Below, in pieces: positions 1-8,394 of a stretch of DNA of 64,000 nt (positions are counted from its first letter, which is position 1; the number at the start of each line of letters is the position of its first letter). The stretch comes from Alistipes sp. Lineage in GTDB: Bacteria; Bacteroidota; Bacteroidia; Bacteroidales; Rikenellaceae. Both the position numbers and the translations under genes were made by a program. Below the pieces are notes generated by a model that ran no database searches, had not been told where the DNA came from, and worked only from the letters and a program-made list of their open reading frames with translations. The DNA lies in NCBI GenBank assembly GCA_017474235.1, contig JAFVIB010000001.1, positions 1 to 64,000 on the forward strand, read 5' to 3'.

Positions 1-14
1 TCTCCGTAGGAGAT

Positions 15-142
15 GATAAAAAATAGTGCTGACTGCAAGTTTATTTGCAAAGTCAAGCACTATTTTTATCAACAGCAGTGCTGTCTGAAAACCGCTACGA
101 TTGCCTGCTTTTTCTCGAAAAAGCGGGCAGTACTGCGTAGCT
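15..142. repeat. foldback plus terminator-like repeat 3' of murA
   Basis: A long hairpin (arms about 15-34 and 51-70, with an inner GCAA/TTGC pairing) is followed by a palindromic segment at 103-142 containing CTTTTTCTCGAAAAAG and ending in CTGCGTAGCT. The second part recurs almost identically at 63018-63057, again directly 3' of a minus-strand gene, and that copy is also preceded by a foldback. The element probably acts as a transcription terminator for murA. Seen directly in the sequence; the function is inferred. Confidence 0.6.
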
Positions 143-150
143 ATTCGGTG

Positions 151-1461
151 CTATTCGTCGGTGCGGATGATATTTGCGCCGATGGCGTTAAGGCGACCTT
201 CGATATCGCGGTAGCCGCGGTCGATTTGTTCGATATTTTGGATTGTGCTCACTCCCTCGGCGCTCATTGCGGCGATAAGCAGTGACACTCCGGCGCGGAT
301 ATCGGGTGATGACATTCGTGAAGCGCGGAGTTGCACATTATGGTCGTGACCGATAACTACGGCGCGGTGTGGGTCGCAGAGCACGATTTGTGCGCCCATA
401 TCTATAAGTTTATCGACAAAGAAGAGGCGTGATTCGAACATCTTCTGATGGATAAGTGTTGTGCCTTTTGCCTGTGTAGCCACGACGAGGAATACAGAGA
501 GCAGGTCGGGGGTAAGTCCGGGCCAAGGGGCGTCGGCGAAGCTCATTATTGAGCCGTCGATAAAGCTCTCCACGCAGTAGTGGTCTTGCTGTGGAACAAA
601 TATATCGTCGCCACGACGCTCTAAAGCGATGCCGAGGCGGGCAAACTGTGCCGGGATGATGCCGAGGTCGTCATAAGAGACATTTTTGATAGTTATCTCC
701 GAGCGATTCATTGCTGCCATACCGATAAACGAACCGACCTCAATCATATCGGGGAGCATACGGTGTGTTGTTCCGCCGAGGCTCTCTACGCCATCAATCT
801 CGAGGAGGTTTGAGCCTATGCCCGAGATTTTTGCACCCATACGGCAGAGCATCTTGCACAGCTGCTGGATATATGGCTCGCAGGCAGCATTATAGATTGT
901 GGTCTTGCCCTTGGCAAGCACCGCAGCCATAATGATATTTGCTGTACCGGTAACAGATGCCTCGTCAAGGAGCATATAGCAACCCTTAAGCTCCTTAGCG
1001 CGAACAGCAAAGAGGTTTTCAGCACCGTCGTAGTCGAACTGCGCGCCGAGCTTTTGGAAGCCGAGGAAGTGGGTATCCAAGCGGCGGCGACCAATCTTAT
1101 CGCCCCCGGGCTTTGGCATATAGCCCACGCCAAAGCGACCGAGCATAGGTCCGAGAATCATCACAGAGCCTCGCAGACGGGCGCAGCGGCGAAGATAGTC
1201 GTCACTTTGGACATACTCCAAGTCAATATTTGCAGCGCGGAAACTATAGCAGTCCTCACTCAGACGCTTAACCTCTACACCCATCTTTGAGAGCAACTCT
1301 ATAAGTTGGATGATATCGAGAATCTGGGGGATATTTTCAACAACGACCTCCTCCTCTGTCAGCAGCGTTGCGCAGAGAATCTGCAATGCCTCATTTTTAG
1401 CACCTTGTGGAGTAATCTCACCTGAAAGGCGGCGACCGCCCTCTACCTTAAATACAGCCAT
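151..1461 (-). CDS. murA: UDP-N-acetylglucosamine 1-carboxyvinyltransferase
   Basis: Transfers enolpyruvate from PEP to UDP-GlcNAc, the first committed cytoplasmic step of peptidoglycan synthesis. The 436-aa length and the EPSP-synthase-like fold motifs fit: an N-terminal GAKNEAL segment, LGP near residue 103, and a PGG.KIGRRR loop near 118-127. In Escherichia coli MurA this loop carries the catalytic Cys115, the target of fosfomycin; here the equivalent residue 121 is Asp (codon 1099-1101). Asp at this site is known in naturally fosfomycin-resistant MurA proteins. The gene stands alone on the minus strand, starts with ATG at 1461, and ends beside a terminator-like repeat. Confidence 0.96.
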   Translation of the reverse strand: MAVFKVEGGRRLSGEITPQGAKNEALQILCATLLTEEEVVVENIPQILDIIQLIELLSKMGVEVKRLSEDCYSFRAANIDLEYVQSDDYLRRCARLRGSVMILGPMLGRFGVGYMPKPGGDKIGRRRLDTHFLGFQKLGAQFDYDGAENLFAVRAKELKGCYMLLDEASVTGTANIIMAAVLAKGKTTIYNAACEPYIQQLCKMLCRMGAKISGIGSNLLEIDGVESLGGTTHRMLPDMIEVGSFIGMAAMNRSEITIKNVSYDDLGIIPAQFARLGIALERRGDDIFVPQQDHYCVESFIDGSIMSFADAPWPGLTPDLLSVFLVVATQAKGTTLIHQKMFESRLFFVDKLIDMGAQIVLCDPHRAVVIGHDHNVQLRASRMSSPDIRAGVSLLIAAMSAEGVSTIQNIEQIDRGYRDIEGRLNAIGANIIRTDE

Positions 1462-1541
1462 ATCACTTCATTTTTCTACAAAGATAACTTTTTGGGCGAA
1501 ATATTGCAATTTTAAGCGAATAAATTTTTATAATGCCATAT

Positions 1542-1572
1542 TTTGATATTTGGCTACTCTTAACTACCTTTG
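1542..1572 (+). promoter_or_regulatory. Bacteroidetes-type promoter for the SulP gene
   Basis: TTTG at 1542-1545, a 19-nt spacer, and TACCTTTG at 1565-1572 match the Bacteroidetes sigma-ABfr consensus TTTG-N19-21-TAnnTTTG. It lies about 50 nt before the ATG at 1627. This also argues against the in-frame TTG at 1570 as a start, since that codon lies inside the -7 box. Confidence 0.8.
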
Positions 1573-1626
1573 CCCCCTCAAAGGTTAGTTATAAAAAGAA
1601 CGGTTAATTTACTAAAACCCAAACTT

Positions 1627-3309
1627 ATGTCTCGATTTTCAATTGATTTCCGCCCGAAGTTGTTCTCAACCCTGAAGGGTTACAATTTTGCAACTTTCTC
1701 GAAGGATTTTATGGCGGGTATTATTGTCGGCATCGTGGCTATTCCGTTGGCTATTGCTTTTGGTATTGCTTCGGGTGTTGGTCCGACAGAGGGTCTTGTA
1801 ACAGCGATTATTGCAGGACTGCTTATCTCGGTTTTTGGTGGCTCGAAGGTACAGATTGGTGGTCCGACGGGTGCTTTTATTGTAATCATCTACGGAATTA
1901 TACAGCAGTTCGGGCTGGGCGGTCTTGCCATTGCTACAATAATGGCGGGTGTGATGCTTGTGCTGATGGGTATATTCAAGCTCGGCAGTGTAATTAAGTT
2001 TATGCCATATCCGATTATTGTCGGTTTTACAGGCGGTATTGCAATTACTATATTCTCTACGCAGATGAACGACCTGTTTGGTATGGGTATAGAGGATGTG
2101 CCGGCAAACTTTATCGACAAATGGATATGTTACTTTAACAATATCGGAAATATTGATTGGTGGTCGTTTGCAGTGGGTATATTGAGTATTCTGATTATTG
2201 TATATACTCCGAAGTTCTCGAAGAAAATTCCGGGTTCACTGCTTGCTATTGTCATTATGACTCTGCTCTGCTGGGTGCTTGAACGCTTTGCCGGCGTAAC
2301 ATCAATAGCGACAATTGGCGACCTCTATACACTGCCATCAGGACTGCCTGAGTGGCGTCTGCCTGCTCTTCCGGAGGGCGAGACTATATTCTCGACAATG
2401 CAGCAGCTGTTGCCTGTAGCGTTTACTATTGCGATGCTCGGAGCTATCGAGTCGCTTCTTTCGGCAATGGTGGCTGATGGTGTTATTGGCGATAAGCACA
2501 ACTCAAATACAGAGCTTATAGGTCAGGGTATTGCAAATATTGTTGTGCCATTCTTTGGAGGTATTCCTGCTACAGGTGCTATTGCCCGAACAATGGCAAA
2601 TATCAACAATGGTGGAAAGACTCCCGTTGCGGGTGTAGTGCATACGGTAGTTCTGCTCTGCGTATTGCTCTTGCTCGGTGGTCTTGTGGGTGCTATTCCG
2701 ATGCCGTGCCTTGCAGGTGTGCTGATTATGGTCTCTTACAATATGAGTGGCTGGAGAACTATCCGCTCGATGTGTCGCCAATCGCGCTCTGATATTACGG
2801 TGCTCTTCACAACACTGCTGCTGACAGTGATTTTCGACCTTACAATCGCTATCGAGATTGGTCTTGTGCTTGCTGTGGTGCTCTTTATGCGTCGAATTAT
2901 GGAGAATACAAGTATCTCGGTGCTTAAAGATGAGCTCGATTTGCACAATGACGGCGAGGCTGACGATGAGAAGATTACAATTCCGGAGTTTGTCGAGGTT
3001 TATGAGATTGACGGTCCGTTCTTCTTCGGTGTCGCTACAAAATTTGAGGAGATGGCGCGTACCCGTACAAGTGCCGCTGTACGAATTATCCGTATGCGTA
3101 AGGTGTCGTTTATCGACGCAACGGGATTGCACAACCTTGAGATATTTGTCGATGCCTCGGTAGATAATGGTCGAAAAATTATCCTCTCAGGCGTGAATGA
3201 GAATGTATATCGCTCTCTTGAGCGTTCAGGTCTTGTAGAGAAGATTGGTAAGGAGAATATTCTCGATAATATACACGTTGCACTTAATCGTTCATTTGAT
3301 GTAGTATAG
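1627..3309 (+). CDS. SulP family anion/sulfate transporter with STAS domain
   Basis: Inner-membrane SLC26/SulP transporter of 560 aa. It has about 10-14 hydrophobic segments from residue 25 to 420 (SulP motif around PTGAFIVI and the GGIPATGAIARTMANI segment) followed by a cytosolic STAS domain (about 445-555). SulP proteins carry sulfate, bicarbonate or other anions, and the substrate cannot be told from sequence. The ATG at 1627 is chosen because the upstream in-frame TTG falls in the promoter. Monocistronic; it converges on purC with a strong shared terminator between them. Confidence 0.93.
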   Translation: MSRFSIDFRPKLFSTLKGYNFATFSKDFMAGIIVGIVAIPLAIAFGIASGVGPTEGLVTAIIAGLLISVFGGSKVQIGGPTGAFIVIIYGIIQQFGLGGLAIATIMAGVMLVLMGIFKLGSVIKFMPYPIIVGFTGGIAITIFSTQMNDLFGMGIEDVPANFIDKWICYFNNIGNIDWWSFAVGILSILIIVYTPKFSKKIPGSLLAIVIMTLLCWVLERFAGVTSIATIGDLYTLPSGLPEWRLPALPEGETIFSTMQQLLPVAFTIAMLGAIESLLSAMVADGVIGDKHNSNTELIGQGIANIVVPFFGGIPATGAIARTMANINNGGKTPVAGVVHTVVLLCVLLLLGGLVGAIPMPCLAGVLIMVSYNMSGWRTIRSMCRQSRSDITVLFTTLLLTVIFDLTIAIEIGLVLAVVLFMRRIMENTSISVLKDELDLHNDGEADDEKITIPEFVEVYEIDGPFFFGVATKFEEMARTRTSAAVRIIRMRKVSFIDATGLHNLEIFVDASVDNGRKIILSGVNENVYRSLERSGLVEKIGKENILDNIHVALNRSFDVV

Positions 3310-3350
3310 TAATATTTGATGCCTCCTTATGGCAACAAGTTGGGTTATAT

Positions 3351-3390
3351 AAGAAGGGAGGATGGTTGCACAAAACCATCCTCCCTTCTT
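3351..3390. terminator. bidirectional terminator between the SulP gene and purC
   Basis: A perfect 17-bp stem (3351-3367 with 3374-3390) and a 6-nt loop lie between two converging genes. Flanking T/A-rich sequence allows termination in both directions. Confidence 0.88.
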
Positions 3391-3406
3391 ATTGTTATTA
3401 TAACGA

Positions 3407-4351
3407 CTACAAAGTAGCCAAGAAGTTGCTTACATTCTTCTCAATGCGGGCAGCAACATCTGCGCACTCTGCCTTGACGAACTTCTCGCCGGTAATGCTC
3501 TCGTAGAGCTCAACATAGCGGTCGGTAATTGAGGCTACAATCTCAGGGGTCATCTCTGGTACCTGCTGACCCTCCTGACCCTGAAAACCGTTTGCCATAA
3601 GCCACTCACGAACAAACTCCTTAGAAAGCTGCTTTTGCTTCTCGCCGGCTGCAAGACGCTCCTGATAACCCTCGGCATAGAAGTAGCGAGATGAGTCAGG
3701 GGTGTGAATCTCGTCCATAAGGTAGATAACACCATTCTTCTTACCAAATTCATACTTGGTATCGACAAGGATAAGACCCATCTTGGCAGCAATCTCTGTT
3801 CCGCGAGCAAAGATTGCGCGGGTATATGCCTCAAGCTGCTCGTAGTCCTCACGGCTTACGATACCGCGAGCAATAATCTCCTCCTTTGAAATATCCTCAT
3901 CGTGACCCTCGTCAGCCTTGGTTGTAGGGGTGATGATTGGCTCCGGGAACTTCTGATTCTCAACCATACCGTCAGGCATAGCCACGCCACAGATAGTGCG
4001 CTTGCCAGCCTTATACTCTCTCCACGCGTGACCTGAAAGGTAGCCGCGGATAACCATCTCGACCTTGAACGGCTCGCACTTGTGACCTACGGTAACCATC
4101 GGGTCGGGAACGGCGATTTTCCAGTTTGGAAGGATGTCGGTTGTGGCATCAAGGAAAGAAGCTGCAATCTGATTGAGTACCTGACCCTTGAAAGGGATAC
4201 CCTTTGGCAGTACAACATCGAAAGCAGAGATACGGTCTGATACGACCATTACAAGGTAGTCGCCATCGATGCTATATACATCGCGCACCTTGCCTACATA
4301 GTGGTTGTTCTGACCTTTGAAGTTGAAGTTTGTCTTTACAATAGCCTCCAT
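3407..4351 (-). CDS. purC: phosphoribosylaminoimidazole-succinocarboxamide synthase
   Basis: SAICAR synthase of de novo purine synthesis: joins CAIR and aspartate with ATP. The 314-aa protein has the family signatures GKVRDVY (about 21-27), SDRISAFDV and the FKVE.V.RGYL.GHAW segment, and [18 protein letters not shown] near the C terminus. The length is typical of the longer Bacteroidetes/yeast-like forms. A minus-strand TACCTTTG -7 box lies at 4377-4384, giving a leader of about 20 nt; no clear -33 element is visible. Confidence 0.96.
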   Translation of the reverse strand: MEAIVKTNFNFKGQNNHYVGKVRDVYSIDGDYLVMVVSDRISAFDVVLPKGIPFKGQVLNQIAASFLDATTDILPNWKIAVPDPMVTVGHKCEPFKVEMVIRGYLSGHAWREYKAGKRTICGVAMPDGMVENQKFPEPIITPTTKADEGHDEDISKEEIIARGIVSREDYEQLEAYTRAIFARGTEIAAKMGLILVDTKYEFGKKNGVIYLMDEIHTPDSSRYFYAEGYQERLAAGEKQKQLSKEFVREWLMANGFQGQEGQQVPEMTPEIVASITDRYVELYESITGEKFVKAECADVAARIEKNVSNFLATL

Positions 4352-4420
4352 ATAATAAAGTGTTTAGTTTCTGCCACAAAGGTAGTAAATAATTTACAAT
4401 ATTGTTTATAAAGAGTCTAT

Positions 4421-4451
4421 TTTGTTTTTTGAATACTCTTAACTAACTTTG
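4421..4451 (+). promoter_or_regulatory. promoter of rnpB
   Basis: TTTG (4421-4424), a 19-nt spacer, and TAACTTTG (4444-4451) form a near-perfect Bacteroidetes promoter, ending 4 nt before the first paired base of the RNase P RNA. Confidence 0.85.
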
Positions 4452-4455
4452 CAGC

Positions 4456-4785
4456 GCAGATTCGGTTCATCGCTGCTCGAAAGAGGGGAGGAAAGTCCGA
4501 GCAACACAGAGCACCACACAAGTTAACGGCTTGATGTCCGTGAGGGTATAGTAGCGTAACAGAAAATAACCGCCCGAAAGGGTAAGGGTGAAAAGGCGGG
4601 GTAAGAGCCCACCGCGAGGGCAGCAATGTCATCGGCAGTACGCCTTGTGGGTTGCAAGGTTATGTATATCGGCAATTAAGGGTTGCTCGCCCGATGCCGA
4701 GGGGTAAACCGCTGGAGGCGGCAGGTGACTGTCGTCCAAGATAAATGATGAACTAAAACAGAACTCGGCTTACGGAATCTGCAAC
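4456..4785 (+). ncRNA. rnpB: RNase P RNA (M1 RNA), bacterial class A-like
   Basis: Catalytic RNA that removes 5' leaders from tRNA precursors. The diagnostic conserved core GAGGAAAGTCCGAGC is at about 4478-4492, and the 3' core ACAGAA...CGGCTTACGG is at about 4759-4775. Helix P1 is formed by GCAGATTC (4456-4463) and GAATCTGC (4775-4782). GGGTAAACCGC...GGTGA motifs near 4701-4730 are also as expected. Ends are set by P1 pairing and may be off by a few bases. A terminator follows at once. Confidence 0.95.
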
Positions 4786-4790
4786 TATGG

Positions 4791-4828
4791 GGCTGTCGCA
4801 ACAAAGTTGTTGGACAGCCTATTCTTTT
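4791..4828 (+). terminator. terminator of rnpB
   Basis: GGCTGTC (4791-4797) pairs with GACAGCC (4813-4819), with an inner CAAC/GTTG pairing, followed by TATTCTTTT. Confidence 0.8.
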
Positions 4829-4829
4829 A

Positions 4830-4949
4830 GAAGTTGTATAACAAGTGAGATTTCAAGGCTTGCGAAGCCCGAAAAAGCGGAGTTTACTAAGCGTAAATGA
4901 GCATTTTGAGGGCGAGTATAACGCGGAAATCACCTTGTTAGACAACTTC
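4830..4949. repeat. 120-bp imperfect foldback element
   Basis: GAAGTTGT at 4830-4837 pairs with ACAACTTC at 4942-4949. The adjoining segment 4838-4854 pairs imperfectly with 4926-4940, and GGCTT/GAAGCC forms an inner hairpin. No coding potential is seen. It resembles small non-autonomous palindromic repeats of bacterial genomes, but no second copy was noticed in this window. Confidence 0.55.
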
Positions 4950-4976
4950 GTTTTGTTTGGTCTTGCCACATAAAAC

Positions 4977-5015
4977 AGCAAACCCGAACTATAAAATAGC
5001 TCGGGTTTATGCTGT
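4977..5015 (-). terminator. terminator of rpmH
   Basis: CAGCAAACCCGA pairs with TCGGGTTTATGCTG across an AT-rich loop. Read on the minus strand it is followed by TTTTATG, and it sits just past the rpmH stop codon. Confidence 0.7.
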
Positions 5016-5028
5016 AACAAGATCTCTC

Positions 5029-5190
5029 TTAGTTGTACTTGAATGTAGCCTCGTCAGATACAGTCAACTTCTTGCGTCCCTTAGCACGACGCGCTGCCAA
5101 CACCTTGCGACCGTTAGCAGTTGCCATTCTCGCACGGAAACCATGCTTGTTGATTCTCTTGCGACGAGAAGGCTGATAAGTTCTCTTCAT
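5029..5190 (-). CDS. rpmH: 50S ribosomal protein bL34
   Basis: A 53-aa, very basic ribosomal protein with the bL34 signature [11 protein letters not shown] and the conserved [24 protein letters not shown] block. The start is placed at the Met of MKRTYQPS (5190), as in all homologues; a second Met two codons upstream (5196) is possible, and further upstream in-frame codons are not conserved. rnpB and rpmH, often linked in bacteria, are neighbours here but convergent. No dnaA or rnpA is nearby. Confidence 0.95.
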   Translation of the reverse strand: MKRTYQPSRRKRINKHGFRARMATANGRKVLAARRAKGRKKLTVSDEATFKYN

Positions 5191-5408
5191 TGCCATAATC
5201 GTATCGTTTTTATTGTTTTGTTCTAACTTTACGCGCTTAGTTAGGCGCATAATACGCCCTTGCGAGGTGCAAAGGTACAACTAAATTTGAAAAGAACAAA
5301 CATTTTTTGAAAAAAGTTCAAAATGCTCTCTATTTATTAGACAGGTAGATATACGATTTTCCATAGAAAATATTACCTTTGTAGAGGTTTTAAGAAAAAA
5401 GTGTAATT

Positions 5409-6254
5409 ATGAAATATTTCGGAGCGCATGTAAGCGCAGCAGGTGGTGTAGAGAATGCACCATATAATGCAAAGGCTATCGGAGCGACGGCATTTGCGCT
5501 ATTTACAAAGAATCAGCGGCAGTGGCTCGCGCCTACGCTGACCGCAGAGCAGTGTGAGCGATTTAAGGCGGCGTGTGCCGAGTGCGGGTATGCTCCGCAT
5601 CAGATACTGCCTCACGATAGTTATCTGATAAATCTCGGACATCCGGAGGCTGAGGGGCTTGAGAAGTCGAGAGAGTCGTTTTTTGAGGAGATGGCTCGCT
5701 GTCAGGCGTTGGGTCTTGACAGGCTTAACTTCCATCCGGGAAGTCATCTGAACAAGATTACATCTATATTGTCGTTAAATCGTATTGCCGACTCGATAAA
5801 TATGGCGTTAGAGCGCACAGAGGGCGTTACGGCTGTGATAGAGAATACTGCCGGACAAGGTTCAAACCTCGGTTTTGCGTGGGAACATTTGGCGCATATC
5901 ATAGAGAGGGTTGAGGATAAGAGCCGTGTGGGTTACTGTATTGACACTTGTCACAGTTTTGCGGCGGGTTATGACCTGAGTACAACAGAGGCTTGTCAAA
6001 AGACCTTTGAGCAGTTAGACAGTACGATAAGTCTGAAATATCTGCGAGGTGTTCACCTCAACGACGCTCTTAAGCCGTTGGGCAGCAGGGTTGATCGTCA
6101 CGCACCGCTTGGCGACGGAACTATCGGCTGGGACTGCTTTAAGTTTATCGCCTCAAGTCCGCTGTTTGATAATGTGCCGATTATCCTCGAGACCCCTGAT
6201 GAGAGTCGTTGGGCAGAGGAGATTGCAAAGTTGAAATCATTTAGTAATCAGTAG
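5409..6254 (+). CDS. nfo: endonuclease IV (AP endonuclease)
   Basis: Metal-dependent apurinic/apyrimidinic endonuclease of base excision repair. The 281-aa length matches the family (E. coli 285). Visible motifs: [10 protein letters not shown] at the N terminus, NFHPGSHL (about 111-118), [11 protein letters not shown] (about 145), [15 protein letters not shown] (about 178-192), and [25 protein letters not shown] (split around 217-240), which hold the zinc-binding His/Asp/Glu residues. A -7-like TACCTTTG lies at 5374-5381. The GDPD gene follows after one base, so the two are probably cotranscribed. Confidence 0.96.
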   Translation: MKYFGAHVSAAGGVENAPYNAKAIGATAFALFTKNQRQWLAPTLTAEQCERFKAACAECGYAPHQILPHDSYLINLGHPEAEGLEKSRESFFEEMARCQALGLDRLNFHPGSHLNKITSILSLNRIADSINMALERTEGVTAVIENTAGQGSNLGFAWEHLAHIIERVEDKSRVGYCIDTCHSFAAGYDLSTTEACQKTFEQLDSTISLKYLRGVHLNDALKPLGSRVDRHAPLGDGTIGWDCFKFIASSPLFDNVPIILETPDESRWAEEIAKLKSFSNQ

Positions 6255-6255
6255 G

Positions 6256-7179
6256 ATGAAGAGAGGATTGTTGATATTGGTGTTACTATTTACGGTAGCG
6301 ACATCAATGGCTCAGAGCCGTGCCGAGCGACTTATTGCCGAGCTGAAGAGTCCACAGTCTGAGTATGTATTTGTAATTGCCCACAGAAGCGATTGGCGAC
6401 ACTATCCCGAGAACTCGTTGGCGGCTATGGAGGGTGCAATAGCTATGGGTGTGGATATGGTCGAGATAGATGTACAGCGCACAGCCGACGGTGTGTTGGT
6501 CTGCTGTCACGACAACTCGGTGGATCGTACAACGACAGGCAAGGGTAAGGTACACGAGCTGTCGTCGGAGTATATATCAACTCTCAAGTTGAAGACAAAG
6601 AGTGGTGTTACAGAGTATGGTATGCCGACGCTGGCAGAGGCTCTTGACCTGTGCAAAGGCAGGGTGTTGATAAATATTGACAAGGGCTATAACTACTACG
6701 ACCAAATACTTGAGTTGCTTACCAAACGAGATATGGTTGAGCAGGTTGTGATAAAGAGCAGCTATGATGCGGCAGTGGTGGCAGAGAAGTTTGCCCCTTA
6801 CAGCAAGAATATGCTCTATATGCCTGTGATAAACTATATGGAGAAGAGGTGGGATAAGCATAGCGATATTTTTGAGAGCTACATAAACTTGCAGCTGCCC
6901 GTTATAGCATACGAGATTTGTTGGGATGGCACACTGAAGGGGGAGCGTGAGATTTTCGGTCGTGTACTTGCTTCGGGAGCGCGTCTTTGGGTAAATACCC
7001 TTTGGAGTTCGATATGCGGAGGCGAGAAGCACAGCTTTGAGGATAATCGCGCACTGAATGGCAATGAAGATAAGATTTATGGCACACTACTCAAGCGTGG
7101 TGTGACAATGATTCAAACAGATCGCCCGCAGCTGTTGCTTGACTATCTCGACAGCATTGGGCGACACAGCTTGAAGTAG
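6256..7179 (+). CDS. secreted glycerophosphodiester phosphodiesterase family protein
   Basis: A 307-aa protein with a signal peptide (about 1-19, cleavage near AMAQS) and a GDPD TIM-barrel domain. The catalytic motifs are present: AHR at about 43-45, ENSL, then VEIDVQ with the metal-binding E.D pair, and CHD with the second catalytic His, followed by DRTT.G. These enzymes hydrolyse glycerophosphodiesters to glycerol-3-phosphate and an alcohol, here likely in the periplasm. It starts 1 nt after the nfo stop; ybaK follows 12 nt later. Confidence 0.9.
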   Translation: MKRGLLILVLLFTVATSMAQSRAERLIAELKSPQSEYVFVIAHRSDWRHYPENSLAAMEGAIAMGVDMVEIDVQRTADGVLVCCHDNSVDRTTTGKGKVHELSSEYISTLKLKTKSGVTEYGMPTLAEALDLCKGRVLINIDKGYNYYDQILELLTKRDMVEQVVIKSSYDAAVVAEKFAPYSKNMLYMPVINYMEKRWDKHSDIFESYINLQLPVIAYEICWDGTLKGEREIFGRVLASGARLWVNTLWSSICGGEKHSFEDNRALNGNEDKIYGTLLKRGVTMIQTDRPQLLLDYLDSIGRHSLK

Positions 7180-7191
7180 TATTTTGGTGTT

Positions 7192-7677
7192 ATGGCAAAA
7201 AAGATAGAAAAGACCAATGCGGCAAGGCTGCTTGACCGCGCAAAGATAGCCTATCAACTTGTTCCCTATCAGGTAGATGAGAATAATTTGGCGGCGACAC
7301 ATGTGGCTCAGTCACTCGGGGAGCCGATAGAGCAGGTCTATAAGACGCTGGTGCTGAAAGGGGATAGGAATGGACACTTTGTGTGTGTTGTGCAGGGTGA
7401 CAAGGAGGTCGATTTGAAGGCTGCGGCAAAGGTGTCAGGAAATAAGTATGCCGAGATGATACCGATGAAGGAGCTGCTGCCAACAACGGGTTATATTCGC
7501 GGAGGTTGCACACCGATAGGTATGAAAAAGCGATTTCCGACCTTTATAGACTCCACAGCGTTGCAGTACGACCATATATTTATAAGTGCAGGTGTGAGAG
7601 GGTTGCAGATAAAGATTGACCCCAAAGAGCTTATAGATTTTGTGGGAGCCGTAGTGGCTGAGGTCGAATCAGAATAA
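7192..7677 (+). CDS. ybaK: YbaK/EbsC-family Cys-tRNA(Pro) deacylase
   Basis: A trans-editing enzyme that hydrolyses mischarged Cys-tRNA(Pro). The 161-aa YbaK fold shows KTNAARLLD near the N terminus, a KTLVL segment (about 53), a conserved lysine-rich core (DKEVDLKAAAK) and GYIRGGCTPIG (about 101-111), the usual YbaK hallmark. It is the last gene of the nfo-GDPD-ybaK run. Its 3' end overlaps convergent recO by 9 nt, so there is no room for a terminator between them. Confidence 0.9.
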   Translation: MAKKIEKTNAARLLDRAKIAYQLVPYQVDENNLAATHVAQSLGEPIEQVYKTLVLKGDRNGHFVCVVQGDKEVDLKAAAKVSGNKYAEMIPMKELLPTTGYIRGGCTPIGMKKRFPTFIDSTALQYDHIFISAGVRGLQIKIDPKELIDFVGAVVAEVESE

Positions 7678-8394
7678 CTCGCGCAGTATGTGGATAGACT
7701 GCACGCGGCGAATAGAGTCGAGGTGAACTGTGTAGTAATCGACAAGCCCGAGGAGCATATCCACACGCTGGTTACGGTTAAGACCAATCTCACCGAGGTA
7801 CTGAACATCGCACTCGATAAGGTCATTGAGCAGGCGCGAGTACTCTGTGTTGAGAAACTTGTCGTGGCTCGGGCGGATAGGGGTATATAGACCCTCGCGC
7901 ATATCGAAATAGCTGTCTGCTATATATTCATTGCCCGGGGCAAAGCCCAAAAAGCGGCTAATGTTCGCCAAAAACCAAAGGTGGAAGTTGGCAACACCCT
8001 CGTCAATAGTATCAAGAGCCTCGATGCTGCCCCAGACAAAGTCAAAGAGGATGTTGTTAGCCTCGCTCTCGCCGATAAGTCGATACAGCACCTCTGCCAT
8101 AAATAGGGCAATGGTCGATTTTCGAATATCATAAGGTGTTGTCTGAAGAACTATTCCGCTTTGGGTATCTTTCAGACGGTGTAGTTCGGACTTCTCGGAG
8201 ATAATACCCTCGAACTGTAGTGCAAAGAGTGGCTGAAAGAGCGCCATCTTTGACCCTCTACCCTTTGCAGAGCCCACACCCTGAACGATATAACTTTGGC
8301 GACCAAGAGTGTCGGTGAGCATCTGAACGATAAGAGATTTATCTCCATATTTTACGCAGTTGAGGACAATACCTCGTGCCTTATAACTTCTCAT
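7669..8394 (-). CDS. recO: DNA repair protein RecO
   Basis: Recombination mediator that loads RecA with RecR in the RecF pathway. The 241-aa protein begins with an OB-fold (YKARGIVL...YGDKSLIVQMLT) and continues as an alpha-helical RecO_C domain. The usual zinc-binding cysteines of RecO are not evident, as in many Bacteroidetes forms. It overlaps the upstream recombinase gene by 4 nt, so the pair is translationally coupled. It ends inside ybaK. Confidence 0.88.
   Translation of the reverse strand: MRSYKARGIVLNCVKYGDKSLIVQMLTDTLGRQSYIVQGVGSAKGRGSKMALFQPLFALQFEGIISEKSELHRLKDTQSGIVLQTTPYDIRKSTIALFMAEVLYRLIGESEANNILFDFVWGSIEALDTIDEGVANFHLWFLANISRFLGFAPGNEYIADSYFDMREGLYTPIRPSHDKFLNTEYSRLLNDLIECDVQYLGEIGLNRNQRVDMLLGLVDYYTVHLDSIRRVQSIHILRELF

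Noticed and set aside
2503-3132. 209-codon frame on the minus strand inside the SulP gene
   Set aside because: Antisense shadow: His/Thr/Cys-rich composition, no domain, fully covered by a strong SulP gene.
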